62,740 bases of DNA from Candidatus Aminicenantes bacterium JdFR-78. Lineage in GTDB: Bacteria > Acidobacteriota > Aminicenantia > JdFR-78. The first letter of the stretch is position 1; every line of letters begins with the position of its first letter. The stretch lies in contig MTON01000024.1 of the NCBI GenBank assembly GCA_002010665.1, positions 206,072 to 268,811 on the forward strand, written 5' to 3'. The notes beneath the pieces are model-generated. The model worked only from the letters and a program-made list of their open reading frames with translations, was not told where the DNA came from and ran no database searches. A program made the position numbers and the translations under genes. Below, piece by piece: positions 51,856 to 61,189 of this stretch.

Positions 51856-52784
51856 TTCATTATTTCCTTAACTAATTTTTCAGATAAAGTAAATGGGTCT
51901 ATTTCCTTCTCGTAAATTTTCTCAATATATTCATTAAATTCATCTTCAGGTATTCTCTTCCTTAATTTGTTATAAATTACCTCTTTTAAAATATCCTCAA
52001 GCATCCATCGAATAAATCTTTTCCTTCTTTCTTCTATTCTGCTTTTAATATCTCTACTTTCGAAATTTAATATTTTATCAACCAGCTCACTTACTCCTTC
52101 ACCAGTTGTTGCAATTGTCTTTATTACAGGAACTTTTTTCTCTTTTTCCTTCAAACCAAGGGACAAAATAGCCTGTAATTGTCTCTCAAAATTAGGAGTA
52201 TCTGGATGGTCAGCTTTATTTATTACAAATATATCACCAATTTCCATTATTCCTGCTTTAAATGATTGAATTTCATCACCAGCACCTGGAATAAGAATAA
52301 CGAGCACAATATCCGCATATTTTACTATTTCCACCTCATCCTGACCTACTCCAACTGTTTCTATTATAATCACATCTTTTCCTGAAGCCTCAAGAATGGT
52401 TATGACCTCTCCAGTTGATTTAGCTAAACCGCCCAAATGTCCGCGAGTTGCCATGCTTCTTATAAAAACTTCGCTATCTAGACTATGTCTCATCATTCTT
52501 ATTCTGTCACCTAAAATCGCTCCACCTGTAAATGGACTTGTTGGGTCTATTGCTATAATACCGATTGATTTTTTGTTTTTTCTCAAATGAAAAACCATTT
52601 GATCTATCAGAGTGCTTTTTCCAGAACCAGGAGAACCTGTTATTCCGATAACAAGGGAATTATTAGAAGATAAATATAATTTTCTTAAATAAGGATATGC
52701 TTTTTCTTTCTCATTCTCCACCAGTGAAATCATTTTTGCTATAGCTCTCTGGTTACCCTTTAGGACTTCTTGAACTAAATCCAT
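51852..52784 (-). CDS. meaB: Methylmalonyl-CoA mutase-associated GTPase MeaB (ArgK family)
   Basis: The 310-aa G3E GTPase protects or loads the B12-dependent mutase. It has the P-loop GITGSPGSGKST (47-58), IAIDPTSPFTGGAILGDRIRM near 77, ETVGVGQDEVEI near 142 and NKADHPD near 190. Spacing to the epimerase (4-nt overlap) confirms the pathway. The upstream 249-nt gap contains a repeat-like AT-rich piece, not a clear gene. Confidence 0.94.
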   Translation of the reverse strand: MDLVQEVLKGNQRAIAKMISLVENEKEKAYPYLRKLYLSSNNSLVIGITGSPGSGKSTLIDQMVFHLRKNKKSIGIIAIDPTSPFTGGAILGDRIRMMRHSLDSEVFIRSMATRGHLGGLAKSTGEVITILEASGKDVIIIETVGVGQDEVEIVKYADIVLVILIPGAGDEIQSFKAGIMEIGDIFVINKADHPDTPNFERQLQAILSLGLKEKEKKVPVIKTIATTGEGVSELVDKILNFESRDIKSRIEERRKRFIRWMLEDILKEVIYNKLRKRIPEDEFNEYIEKIYEKEIDPFTLSEKLVKEIMK

Positions 52785-52794
52785 CCCTTTAACC

Positions 52795-53003
52795 TCAAAT
52801 TAAAGTTAAATCCAAAACCCAAATTCCGAATGTCAAATTTTTTTCTTTTATCCAATAATAAAAGAATCGAAGAAAATATCAAGCTCAACTCTTGAGCTTC
52901 CTGCCATAATTTTTGATATTCTATATTTCTATCAGGATTTGCCTTGGCAATCATTCGAAGCCGAATTTTATTTATCATTTGGATTTTGGAATTTGAATTT
53001 TTC
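52795..53003. repeat. AT-rich intergenic element with inverted word-repeat ends
   Basis: The gap between acyl-CoA dehydrogenase and meaB starts with words such as AAATCCAAAA and CAAATTCC, and ends with the same words reverse complemented (ATTTGGATTTTGGAATTTG). A 76-codon minus-strand frame (53005-52775) spans it but is built largely from these repeated words, so I treat it as a repeat element rather than a gene. The middle encodes LWQEAQEL, reminiscent of small four-helix proteins, but too little to call. Confidence 0.35.
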
Positions 53004-53033
53004 ATTTTCTTTAAATTAATTTTTATAGTATAG

Positions 53034-54179
53034 TTAGTATTCGCTCAGAACTTTCTGTGCAATTATCCATCTCTGTATTTCAGAAGTTCCCTCTCCTATT
53101 GTTGCAAGTTTTGAATCTCTATAGAATTTCTCAACCGGATAATCCTTTGTAAAACCATATCCCCCGAAAATCTGCACTGCTATTGAAGAAGCCTTTACTG
53201 CAAGTTCACTCGCAAAAAGTTTTGCCATGGCAGATTCTTTTGGAATTCTTTTTCCTTGATCCTCAAGAAAAGCAGCCTTATATGTAAGAAGTCTGGCTGC
53301 CTCAAGTTCTGTTGATAAATCAGCCAGCATCCATTGAATTGCCTGAAAATTGGCAATTGGCTGATTAAATTGAACTCTTTCCTTTGCATATTTTATACTC
53401 GCTTCTATCGCCCCTGCTGCTATTCCAAGAGAAAAACCCGCAATACTCACTCTTCCTCCATCTAAAACTTCCATTGCATTTCGATATCCTGCTCCTTCCT
53501 CTCCCAAAAGATTTTCCTCTGGAACCTCAACATCCTCAAAAATCAACTCTGCTGTGTCAGAAGCTCTTATCCCGAGTTTATCCTCTTTTTTTCCAACCTT
53601 AAATCCTTTCATTCCTTTTTCCAGAATGAAAGCTGATATACCCTTCTTGCCCTTTTCTTTATCCGTCACAGCAATCACTACAGCTATTTCTGCAACTGAA
53701 CCATTTGTTATGAATACCTTTCTTCCATTTAATATCCAGCGATCTCCTTTTTTCACAGCAGTTGTTCTGATTGCACTTGCATCTGAGCCTGCCTCTGGCT
53801 CTGTTAAAGCCCAAGCTCCAAGAGTTTCTCCTGTTGCAAGGCGTGTTAAATATTTCTTTTTCTGTTCCTCTGTTCCAAAAAGATTAATATGATTTGAGCA
53901 TAAGGAATTATGAGCAGCAACAACAAGACCAATTGATGGATCCACTTTTGAAAGTTCTTCTAAAATTAATACATAATCTAAATTCGAATATCCAGCACCT
54001 CCATATTCTGGAGGAATAATAATCCCTAAAAGACCCATTTCTGCTAATTTCTTCTGAATCTCCAAAGGCCACTCACCTTTTTCATCGTATTCTTTAACTT
54101 TGGGAGCTATTTCTTTCTGAGCAAAATTCCGAATTGATTGTTTTAATAATTCCTGTTCTTCAGTAAGCATAAAATCCAT
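53034..54179 (-). CDS. Acyl-CoA dehydrogenase
   Basis: The 381-aa flavoenzyme has the FAD/substrate motifs [11 protein letters not shown] and [53 protein letters not shown], and the catalytic base E363 in GEGTSEIQ, the short/branched-chain or butyryl-CoA position. Likely substrates are short or branched-chain acyl-CoAs. Electrons would leave through EtfAB to the oxidoreductase at 2730-4718. AGGAGGT precedes the ATG. Confidence 0.93.
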   Translation of the reverse strand: MDFMLTEEQELLKQSIRNFAQKEIAPKVKEYDEKGEWPLEIQKKLAEMGLLGIIIPPEYGGAGYSNLDYVLILEELSKVDPSIGLVVAAHNSLCSNHINLFGTEEQKKKYLTRLATGETLGAWALTEPEAGSDASAIRTTAVKKGDRWILNGRKVFITNGSVAEIAVVIAVTDKEKGKKGISAFILEKGMKGFKVGKKEDKLGIRASDTAELIFEDVEVPEENLLGEEGAGYRNAMEVLDGGRVSIAGFSLGIAAGAIEASIKYAKERVQFNQPIANFQAIQWMLADLSTELEAARLLTYKAAFLEDQGKRIPKESAMAKLFASELAVKASSIAVQIFGGYGFTKDYPVEKFYRDSKLATIGEGTSEIQRWIIAQKVLSEY

Positions 54180-54211
54180 ATAATTACCTCCTATTATTAT
54201 AAATTAATAAT

Positions 54212-54247
54212 AATCGGAAATTGAAAATCGGAAAATGAAAAACGAAA
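54212..54247. repeat. Low-complexity CGGAAA/CGAAA intergenic repeat
   Basis: Words ATCGGAAA (twice), GAAAATCGG and AAACGAAA are repeated here upstream of the acyl-CoA dehydrogenase. They are the reverse complement of the 18591-18618 repeat. Confidence 0.55.
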
Positions 54248-54415
54248 TTTTTTAGCTTTTCGTTTATATATTGCATCACTTTAATAATACTTTGAGAGAA
54301 TGCTTTTATCAAGGGAATTTTTCTAGTTAATATGTTATAGAAATTTTCATCATTTAAAATTCTTTTTGCTAAAATTGAAAAAAGTAATGTAAAATTGGAA
54401 GAAATGGGAGAAACC

Positions 54416-56914
54416 ATGGAAACTAATATCCATAGACATTCATTGATATTTCCTGGTATTCTATTTACCTCGTGCTCTGCACTTGCCTTTGAGATTTTTC
54501 TTACGAGATTCTTCTCAATTTCACAGCAATACCACTTTGCTTTTCTTGTTGTAAGTATAGCTCTTTTAGGATATGGAGCAAGTGGTTCTTTTCTTTCCAT
54601 TTTCTCCAGAATTCTGAAATTGAAAATAGAAAAATTTTTATTTATTACTTCACTTTTTTTCTGTGCATCCATTCTTTTCAGCTATATTCTGGTGAACCAA
54701 TTACCATTTGACTTTTTTGAATTAAACTGGAATAAAAGCAAGATTTTTTATATCTTACTTTATTATTTTCTCCTCAATATCCCTTTCTTTTTTGCCGGAC
54801 TTATAATTTCCTTTGCAATCTCAAGAATCTCCTCAGAAGTTACAAAAATTTACTTTTCAGATTTGACAGGTGCAGGAATCGGTTCTTTATTAATCCTTCT
54901 GATTTTTATGCCCAGAGGTGATAGAGGAGCAATTTTAATAATTTTTTCTTTTGCAATCTTGAGTAATTTATTTTTTGCTCTGAGATGGAATAAAAAGGGA
55001 TTATTTGCTATTCCTGTTTTTCTCTTTTTGACAGCAGTCTCTCTATTCATCTATTCTCCTCCTTGGCTTGCCGTAAAAATCTCTCCTTACAAAGCCCTGC
55101 CCTTAGCCCTTAAATATCCAGGTGCCCGTCATCTCTTAATTAAATGGGATTCGATTTCAAGAATTGATGTGATCGATAGTCCGGTTGTAAGATTTGCTCC
55201 TGGAATGAGCCTTATTTATCTCGAGAGAATTCCTACACAGCTTGGAATTTCAATTGATGGAGGAGAATTAAATGCAATTACAGAATTCCGTAATAAAATT
55301 GAAAAATCCGAATTTATTGATTATCTTCCAACATCTCTTGCTTATAAGTTATCCCCCAAGAATAAAATTTTACTGATAAATCCTAAAGGGGGTCTTGAAA
55401 TCCTTGTTGCATTGAAAAATGGGGCAAGAAATATAGTATGTCTTGAAAGCACACCCCTAATAATTAAATTATTGAAAAATGAATATAAAGAATTTTCAGG
55501 CTATTTATACGACAGAGAAAACATCAGAGTTCACTCCACCTTCACAAGGAGTTTTATCAAGTCTACAAAAGACAAATATGACTTAATAACCATCTGTCAG
55601 ACTGATGTTCTCGGTGCTTCATCCACAGGCTGGCAAGGAATAGCTGAAAATTACTTATTTACTGTCGAATCCTTTAAGGAACTAATTTCTCTCCTCACAG
55701 AAGAGGGAATTTTAAATATCACTTCTTATTTAATTCCTCCTCCCCGAGGTGAAATAAGGTTAGTAAATCTGATTGTGCAGGCTTTTGAAGAACTCGGAAT
55801 AAAAAATATCTCTCAACATATTGTTATTTTTCGTTCCTGGGGAACAATCACATATTTAATTAAAAAAGATGAATTCACATATCAGGAATTATCAAAAATC
55901 AAGGATTTCTGTAAATCGAGAATGTTTGACCTTGTTTTTTATCATGGAATTAAACCAGAAGAATTAAATCAATTTAATAAATTTAAAGAGCCAGTTTATT
56001 ACAATCTGATAAAAGAACTTTTTGAGCCGAAAAAAAGAAAAACCTTGGAGAAAAGTTATCTTTTTGACATAAAACCAACTTATGATGATAATCCTTTCTT
56101 TTTTAATTTTTTCAAATTCAGTAAAATCAAATCAACTTATCTGAGTTTCGGAAAAAAATGGCCACCTCTACTTCAAGGAGGATACTTACTTCTTATTATT
56201 TTGATTCAGGCAATTCTAATTGGATTCATAATGATTATTTTGCCTGTTATTCTGAAAAGAAGAAATAAATCTATAACACAAAATAAATCCAGAAAATTAC
56301 GATGGATAGTGTTTTTCTATTTTGCCCTTTTAGGAATAACCTATATGTTCATAGAAATAACTTTTATTCAAAAATTGATTTTATTTTTAGGACATCCCTC
56401 ATATTCAATGTCTGCTGTTATTTTTTCCTTTCTTTTATCTTCTGGATTTGGAAGCTATTTTTCAAGGAAAATTCTTCCAGTTTTTGACCGTACGAATATG
56501 AAAAAATTCCTTATTATCTTGATAATTCTGGGAGGACTTTCCATATTTCAATTCTATTTATCTGACATTATTTTTAAGCTATTTTCAGGTAGTAATTTAC
56601 CAATAAAATTCATTATTAGCTTTTTATTCATCTTTCCGCTTGGTTTCCTTATGGGTATTCCTTTTCCTTCAGGAATAAGGATTCTAAGTTCAAGAGAAGA
56701 ATCTTTAATTCCATGGGCATGGGCAGTAAACAGCTTCTCCTCTGTAATTAACTCAGTAAATGCACAATTTATTGCTTTACTTCTCGGTTATTCAAGTGTG
56801 ATAGTCTTTGCAGGCATCGGCTATATAATTGCAGGCTTTATTTTATTTCTTTCTTTTGGTTATTTCTCCAACCATAGGAACAAATCGCACACCCATAATG
56901 TATTTAATCTTTAA
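54416..56914 (+). CDS. Polytopic membrane protein with spermidine-synthase-like SAM domain
   Basis: The 832-aa protein has a first membrane block (about residues 10-220), a soluble spermidine/spermine-synthase-like Rossmann domain (about 225-560) with a SAM loop [15 protein letters not shown] near 318, [19 protein letters not shown] near 385 and NYLFTVESF, and a second membrane block (about 590-820) with [22 protein letters not shown]. The start is ATG 54416, with GGGAG five bases before it; ATG 54404 and TTG 54395 are alternatives. Polyamine synthesis is not shown, because the family is only fold-related; a membrane-associated SAM or aminopropyl transferase is plausible. Its 3' end overlaps the exported PIMT gene by 72 bp. 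Confidence 0.8.
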   Translation: METNIHRHSLIFPGILFTSCSALAFEIFLTRFFSISQQYHFAFLVVSIALLGYGASGSFLSIFSRILKLKIEKFLFITSLFFCASILFSYILVNQLPFDFFELNWNKSKIFYILLYYFLLNIPFFFAGLIISFAISRISSEVTKIYFSDLTGAGIGSLLILLIFMPRGDRGAILIIFSFAILSNLFFALRWNKKGLFAIPVFLFLTAVSLFIYSPPWLAVKISPYKALPLALKYPGARHLLIKWDSISRIDVIDSPVVRFAPGMSLIYLERIPTQLGISIDGGELNAITEFRNKIEKSEFIDYLPTSLAYKLSPKNKILLINPKGGLEILVALKNGARNIVCLESTPLIIKLLKNEYKEFSGYLYDRENIRVHSTFTRSFIKSTKDKYDLITICQTDVLGASSTGWQGIAENYLFTVESFKELISLLTEEGILNITSYLIPPPRGEIRLVNLIVQAFEELGIKNISQHIVIFRSWGTITYLIKKDEFTYQELSKIKDFCKSRMFDLVFYHGIKPEELNQFNKFKEPVYYNLIKELFEPKKRKTLEKSYLFDIKPTYDDNPFFFNFFKFSKIKSTYLSFGKKWPPLLQGGYLLLIILIQAILIGFIMIILPVILKRRNKSITQNKSRKLRWIVFFYFALLGITYMFIEITFIQKLILFLGHPSYSMSAVIFSFLLSSGFGSYFSRKILPVFDRTNMKKFLIILIILGGLSIFQFYLSDIIFKLFSGSNLPIKFIISFLFIFPLGFLMGIPFPSGIRILSSREESLIPWAWAVNSFSSVINSVNAQFIALLLGYSSVIVFAGIGYIIAGFILFLSFGYFSNHRNKSHTHNVFNL

Positions 56915-57574
56915 TTTACCCTTCTTTTTTGTAACCAGAGTAAGGGTCTGATAGTATAGAGTGCTTCCAAGAGGTATGACCAGTCTTCCACCCTCTGCCA
57001 ATTGCTTTATCAAGGGAGGTGGAATGTGATTTGCTGCACATGTGACAATAATAGCATCAAAAGGTGCATATTCAGGCCATCCAAAATAACCATCCCCCCA
57101 TTTAACCTTCACATTTTTATAACCGAGTTTTTTCAATGTCTCCGCAGCTTTTTTTGCAAGTCCACTTCTTATTTCTATTGAAAAAACCTTATCAGTTATT
57201 TCTGCCAGAACTGCTGCCTGATAGCCTGAACCTGTTCCAATCTCAAGAACTTTATCTCCTGGCTTCAGTTTTAAACATTGGGTCATTAGAGCAACTATAT
57301 ATGGCTGGGAAATGGTCTGTCCTTCATCAATTGGCAAAGGATAATCGCGATAGGCTTCTCTTTTGTATTCCGGTAGAACAAATAAGTGGCGAGGAACTTT
57401 TAACATTGCTTTCAGAACTTTTGGATCAGTTATATCCCGAGCTTTGAGCTGATATCTGACCATTCTTTCTCTTTCAGCTCGAAAATAGCTCTCGTCCAAG
57501 TCCTTTGCTGTAAGCAAAATGAAGAGCACAGCTAAAAGTAAAAATATAGATAAAAAAATTATTTTTTTTCTCAT
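56843..57574 (-). CDS. Protein-L-isoaspartate O-methyltransferase paralogue with N-terminal membrane anchor
   Basis: The start is ATG 57574; an upstream in-frame TTG at 57619 lacks support. The 243-aa product has KK-flanked hydrophobic residues (about 5-20), then the acidic DLDE, which by the positive-inside rule places the enzyme outside the cytoplasm. The catalytic domain is complete: [33 protein letters not shown], the [11 protein letters not shown] strand and [12 protein letters not shown] is not known to be available in the periplasm, so the location or activity needs explaining. It overlaps the 3' end of the spermidine-synthase-like gene. Confidence 0.9.
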   Translation of the reverse strand: MRKKIIFLSIFLLLAVLFILLTAKDLDESYFRAERERMVRYQLKARDITDPKVLKAMLKVPRHLFVLPEYKREAYRDYPLPIDEGQTISQPYIVALMTQCLKLKPGDKVLEIGTGSGYQAAVLAEITDKVFSIEIRSGLAKKAAETLKKLGYKNVKVKWGDGYFGWPEYAPFDAIIVTCAANHIPPPLIKQLAEGGRLVIPLGSTLYYQTLTLVTKKKGKLKIKYIMGVRFVPMVGEITKRKK

Positions 57575-57672
57575 TTTCTTCTTTTCTTTAATTATTCCCC
57601 AGATAAAAGAAAAAATCAATTAAAACCACTTTTATATTAAAGCAAAAGCATAGGAAACAAGAGGATGAATAG

Positions 57673-57872
57673 TTATTTTTTTAAAATTTCATTTATCTGT
57701 TTTAAAAATTCTTCAAAATCATTTATATTTGCTAACGAAGAGTATAAATATTCTTTTTATCTTTCAGAAACGCTTCTTCTTCCAGAGCTATCAAAGATTT
57801 TATTTCAGAAATTGTATCCAGAAGGTCCTTTTCCAGAGTTTTGATTTTTTCAATGTTTATTTCTTTATGCAT
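57673..57872 (-). pseudogene. Remnant of a hepT (HEPN/DUF86) toxin gene
   Basis: An ATG at 57872, overlapping the mntA stop by 16 nt, opens a 46-codon frame whose product (IEKIKTLEKDLLDTISEIK, then EEEAFLKDKKNIYTLR) is a HEPN/DUF86-like N terminus. It stops at TAG 57732. A shifted frame to TAA 57673 reads NINDFEEFLKQINEILKK, a DUF86-type C terminus. The central part with the RX4-6H RNase motif is missing. About half of the usual ~400 bp is left. Confidence 0.75.
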
Positions 57873-58279
57873 TCCATAAGCTCTTTGAAATAGGATTTAG
57901 AAAATTCATAATAATCCATGTATTCCAGTCCAACTTTTTCTAAAAAATCAAGTCTCAAAAGCCTATCTCTTTCAAAAAGCAAAGTGCCTTCATTTATCAC
58001 TGAAAACTGGAATCCAATGGGTGCATAATTAATTACTTTAAAATCCACATTAAATCCAGTCTCTCTTTCAATTTCAGAGGTTATATCAAGTTCAAAATCA
58101 AATACTTTATCCTCAGGTATAAGACAATACCCAGCTATATCAATATCTCTGAAAGGCTGGAGCCCAAATGAACCGTGCAAATAGGCAAAAGATATTTCCT
58201 TATGTTTTAAAAGAACTGATATAATTTTTTGTTTTATCTTCTCAATTTCCTCAGGGGACAATTCAAACCTTTGTGCCAT
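57857..58279 (-). CDS. MntA-type minimal nucleotidyltransferase (antitoxin of a HepT-MntA pair)
   Basis: The 140-aa protein has the nucleotidyltransferase motif GS (36-37) followed by DIDIAGY with D45/D47, shorter than the classical spacing (GS-X7-DxD). Family members AMPylate and so neutralise HepT (type VII toxin-antitoxin). The partner hepT downstream is broken. Start ATG 58279 is preferred to GTG 58282 because the promoter -10 box is only 7 nt away. Confidence 0.82.
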   Translation of the reverse strand: MAQRFELSPEEIEKIKQKIISVLLKHKEISFAYLHGSFGLQPFRDIDIAGYCLIPEDKVFDFELDITSEIERETGFNVDFKVINYAPIGFQFSVINEGTLLFERDRLLRLDFLEKVGLEYMDYYEFSKSYFKELMECIKK

Positions 58280-58286
58280 CACGCTA

Positions 58287-58315
58287 AAGATAGCACAGGT
58301 AAAATAGATTTACAA
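58287..58315 (-). promoter_or_regulatory. Promoter of mntA, probably leaderless
   Basis: On the minus strand, TTGTAA, 17 nt and TATCTT end 7 nt before ATG 58279, with no Shine-Dalgarno. Confidence 0.45.
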
Positions 58316-58341
58316 GAATTTTAGAATAATTCAATTCATAG

Positions 58342-58370
58342 TTGACTTAAAAATTTGAAAGTGCTATTTT
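58342..58370 (+). promoter_or_regulatory. Promoter of metF, probably leaderless
   Basis: TTGACT, 17 nt and TATTTT end 9 nt before ATG 58380; the gap is CATTCTAAA, without a Shine-Dalgarno. It is divergent from the mntA promoter. No SAM or B12 riboswitch fits in the short interval. Confidence 0.5.
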
Positions 58371-58379
58371 CATTCTAAA

Positions 58380-60221
58380 ATGAAAAAAAAGTTTTTAGAA
58401 TTACTGAAAGACAGAGTTCTCCTCTGCGACGGTGCAATGGGCACCATGCTTTACAATAAAGGAGTTTATCTTAATAGCTGTTTTGATGAATTGAATCTTT
58501 CCAATCCAGAACTTGTGAAAAAGATTCATCAGGAATATGTGGATAGCGGTGTGGATATAATAGAAACAAATACATTTGGAGCAAATCGCTATAAATTAAA
58601 AAAATTTGGTCTGGAGGAAAAAGTAAAGGAAATCAATATTGCAGGAGCAAAAATTGCACGAGAAATTGCACAGAATAAAGTTTTTGTTGCTGGTTCTATA
58701 GGACCTCTTGGATTGAAAATTGAGCCATGGGGACCAACTTCTTTTGAAGAAGCAGAAGAAGCTTTTTATGAACAGGCTTCTGGATTGCTGGAAGGAGGAG
58801 TGGATTTATTCATTCTTGAGACATTTTCAGATGTCAATGAAATACATCAAGCAATAAAAGCAGTAAAAAGGCTCTGTGACCTGCCTATTATAGCTCAGAT
58901 GACCATTGAGGAAGATGGAAACAGTCTATATGGAACTTCTCCTGAAGTTTTCACAAGAAGACTTGAGGAATGGGGAGCAGATGTAATTGGAGTAAATTGC
59001 AGTGTTGGACCTGCTGCTACTTTAGCATGTATTGAAAGAATGGTTAAAGTTACTGATAAACCACTCTCTGCAATGCCAAATGCAGGTGTTCCAAGAAATG
59101 TGGAGGGAAGAAATATTTACTTATGCTCACCTGAGTATTTAGCAGAGTATGCAAAGAGATTTATTCTGACAGGAGTGAAGATTGTTGGAGGATGCTGTGG
59201 AACAACTCCTGCTCATATAAGAGCAGTAAGAAGAGCAATCAGAGCTCTTCAACCAGAGAAAAAGGTCTTTCCGAAAATTGAGATAAAAGAAATTGAGAAA
59301 AAACCTGAGATAAAACCTGTAGAAAGAAGAGAAAAATCACAGCTTGCAAGGAAACTTTGCGATAAGGAGTTTGTAATAAGTGTTGAGATTGTTCCTCCAA
59401 GGGGATTTGACCCCTCCCCTGCTCTTGAAAAGGCAAAGTGGTTAAAGGAAATGGGAATTGATTGTGTGAATATACCAGATGGTCCAAGGGCAAGTGCACG
59501 CATGAGTGCAATGTCTTTAGCTGTAATAATAGAAAATAAAGCAGGAATTGAAACAATATTGCACTATACATGTAGAGATAGGAATCTTCTTGGTATGCAA
59601 TCTGACCTGCTCGGGGCATATGCTCAGGGATTGAAAAATATCCTTGTTATTACAGGAGACCCACCTAAGATGGGCGATTATCCTGATGCAACAGCGGTTT
59701 TTGATGTTGACTCAATTGGGCTTTGCAATCTGGTGAATGCTTTAAACAGAGGTATTGACCTTGGAGGAAAAGCACTTAAGAAGCCGACTGGTTTTCATCT
59801 TGGAGTTGGAGCAAATCCAGGAGCTATAAATCTGGATTATGAGATAAGGCGTTTTGAATATAAAGTGGAGGCTGGAGCTGAGTTTGCAATCACCCAGCCT
59901 GTATTTGACATTAAGTTATTGGAAAATTTTCTTAAAAGAATTTCCCATTGCAGAATTCCAATTATTGCTGGAATCTGGCCATTGGCGAGTTTACAGAATG
60001 CAGAATTTATGAATAATGAGGTTCCTGGTGCAAGAGTTCCTCCTGAAATCATGGATAGAATGAGAAAAGCAAATGAAAAAGGAAGCGAATTCGCCCGCCA
60101 GGAAGGAATCGCAATTGCCCGAGAAGTCCTCTCTGAAATTAAAGATATGGTCGAAGGAGTTCAGATTAGCCCTCCGTTCGGAAGAGTAGAAGTGGTGAAG
60201 GAGATAATTTCGGTTTTGTGA
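58380..60221 (+). CDS. Bifunctional homocysteine S-methyltransferase / 5,10-methylenetetrahydrofolate reductase
   Basis: The 613-aa protein has an N-terminal homocysteine S-methyltransferase domain (about 1-290; LCDGAMGTML, zinc cysteines C207, C272 and C273 in GVNCSVGP and GGCCGTTPAHI) and a C-terminal MTHFR domain (about 325-613; VEIVPPRGFDPS near 353, LLVITGDPP-like ILVITGDPPKMGD, GVGANPGA and a flavin-site AGAEFAITQPVFD). The fusion is known in Firmicutes and other lineages (YitJ type). It supplies methyl groups for methionine; MetH/B12 partners are outside the window. Its 3' end is partly copied at 61237-61284. Confidence 0.92.
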   Translation: MKKKFLELLKDRVLLCDGAMGTMLYNKGVYLNSCFDELNLSNPELVKKIHQEYVDSGVDIIETNTFGANRYKLKKFGLEEKVKEINIAGAKIAREIAQNKVFVAGSIGPLGLKIEPWGPTSFEEAEEAFYEQASGLLEGGVDLFILETFSDVNEIHQAIKAVKRLCDLPIIAQMTIEEDGNSLYGTSPEVFTRRLEEWGADVIGVNCSVGPAATLACIERMVKVTDKPLSAMPNAGVPRNVEGRNIYLCSPEYLAEYAKRFILTGVKIVGGCCGTTPAHIRAVRRAIRALQPEKKVFPKIEIKEIEKKPEIKPVERREKSQLARKLCDKEFVISVEIVPPRGFDPSPALEKAKWLKEMGIDCVNIPDGPRASARMSAMSLAVIIENKAGIETILHYTCRDRNLLGMQSDLLGAYAQGLKNILVITGDPPKMGDYPDATAVFDVDSIGLCNLVNALNRGIDLGGKALKKPTGFHLGVGANPGAINLDYEIRRFEYKVEAGAEFAITQPVFDIKLLENFLKRISHCRIPIIAGIWPLASLQNAEFMNNEVPGARVPPEIMDRMRKANEKGSEFARQEGIAIAREVLSEIKDMVEGVQISPPFGRVEVVKEIISVL

Positions 60222-60390
60222 TAAAGTAGCTTGAGAATTCAAATATTAAAATCCAAAATTTAAAACAAAGTTCTTAAATTTCGAGCTAAGTCTTGAAAGT
60301 GTGGAATTATATATCTCTTAGTAAGTAACATTAATAAAGTGGAGATTTAAAGCACCATAGAATACTCCCGACTCGAACTTACTATAATTT

Positions 60391-60741
60391 TTATTCATCA
60401 GTGCCCAGTTTTGCAAGAATGTTTTCTATCTTTTCTTTTAATTCTGGGACTTTATTCTTAATAATATCCCATATAATTTCTGTGTCTATGCCAAAATAAA
60501 CATGAATAAGAATATCTCTTAGCCCTCCGATCTTTTTCCATTCTACATCTGGATTGTCTTTCTTAATACTTTCAGGTATGTTTTTTGTCGCTTCTCCTAT
60601 AATTTCAAGATTTCTTACTACCCCATCTTGAATTAACTCATTCTTCTTAAATTCTTCCAAACTAATATTTTCTGTGTATCTATTAATCTTATTTATTGCT
60701 CTAAGAATATCTTTGAGGTATGCTTTATATTCCCGTGGCAT
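60391..60741 (-). CDS. HepT (HEPN/DUF86) toxin
   Basis: The 116-aa HEPN protein (AYLKDILRAINKINRYTENI, then GEATKNIPESIK) keeps the catalytic RX4H motif, R75 to H80 in LRDILIHVYFGID. It is a predicted RNase toxin of the type VII system. It overlaps the mntA start region by 17 nt, so the antitoxin is made first. In contrast to the pair at 57.7-58.3 kb, both genes here are intact. Confidence 0.88.
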   Translation of the reverse strand: MPREYKAYLKDILRAINKINRYTENISLEEFKKNELIQDGVVRNLEIIGEATKNIPESIKKDNPDVEWKKIGGLRDILIHVYFGIDTEIIWDIIKNKVPELKEKIENILAKLGTDE

Positions 60742-61027
60742 ACTTCACATTCTCTAATATATTGGATTTTAAATCAGGTTTTATAGTTTCTATAATTACA
60801 AGATCTACTTTACAATTGAATAAGTCCTCTAAAAAGAATTTCAGATCCATATAATTATCAAAAGTTTTCATCCCTTTTTCAAACTCTACTAATATGTCTA
60901 TATCACTTCCTGACTTTTGTTCATTACGAACATATGAACCAAATAAGCCTATTTTCTTAACCCCAAATCTTTTGATTTTTTTCTTATTTTCTTTAATTTT
61001 TTCTAATATTTCATCTGATTTTAACAT
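60725..61027 (-). CDS. MntA-type minimal nucleotidyltransferase (antitoxin)
   Basis: The 100-aa protein has GLFGSYVRNEQKSGSDIDILVEF with the catalytic GS-X10-DxD pattern (G30, S31, D42, D44). It is expected to AMPylate HepT. GGAGG lies 9 nt before the ATG. It is a different subfamily from the 140-aa protein at 57857. Confidence 0.88.
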   Translation of the reverse strand: MLKSDEILEKIKENKKKIKRFGVKKIGLFGSYVRNEQKSGSDIDILVEFEKGMKTFDNYMDLKFFLEDLFNCKVDLVIIETIKPDLKSNILENVKYATGI

Positions 61028-61143
61028 TCTAAATAGCCTCCATTTACTGCAACAATTATGATTACCTCATTTAATTTTCTCGTATTTTGGCGTTGCCCCG
61101 AAGGATTTTTTATCATTAATTAGCACTTATTAACCCTCTCTGG

Positions 61144-61173
61144 TTTTATCATAATGAAAAAATAAATTCAAGT
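61144..61173. repeat. Imperfect direct repeat, left copy
   Basis: TTTTATCATAAT followed by an A-tract and TAAATTCAAGT. It matches 62613-62643 with two substitutions and one inserted base. The pair brackets the nuclease gene, but the low complexity makes chance similarity possible. Confidence 0.35.
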
Positions 61174-61189
61174 ATGTAGGAATTTAGCT

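Noticed and set aside
52775-53005. 76-codon frame between acyl-CoA dehydrogenase and meaB as a gene
   Set aside because: Most of it is translated repeat words; no Shine-Dalgarno or recognised domain. Kept only as a repeat element.
54184-54672. 162-codon minus-strand open frame upstream of acyl-CoA dehydrogenase
   Set aside because: It lies antisense to the start of the spermidine-synthase-like gene and partly in repeat words; its translation shows no domain.
58283-58379. SAM or cobalamin riboswitch upstream of the methionine-synthesis gene
   Set aside because: Only 97 nt are available; both divergent promoters fill them and leave almost no leader.
60360-60385. TTCGAGTC on the minus strand as a tRNA T-loop remnant
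   Set aside because: The bases on either side (GTAAG and GGGAG) do not pair, and no other tRNA arm is found nearby.
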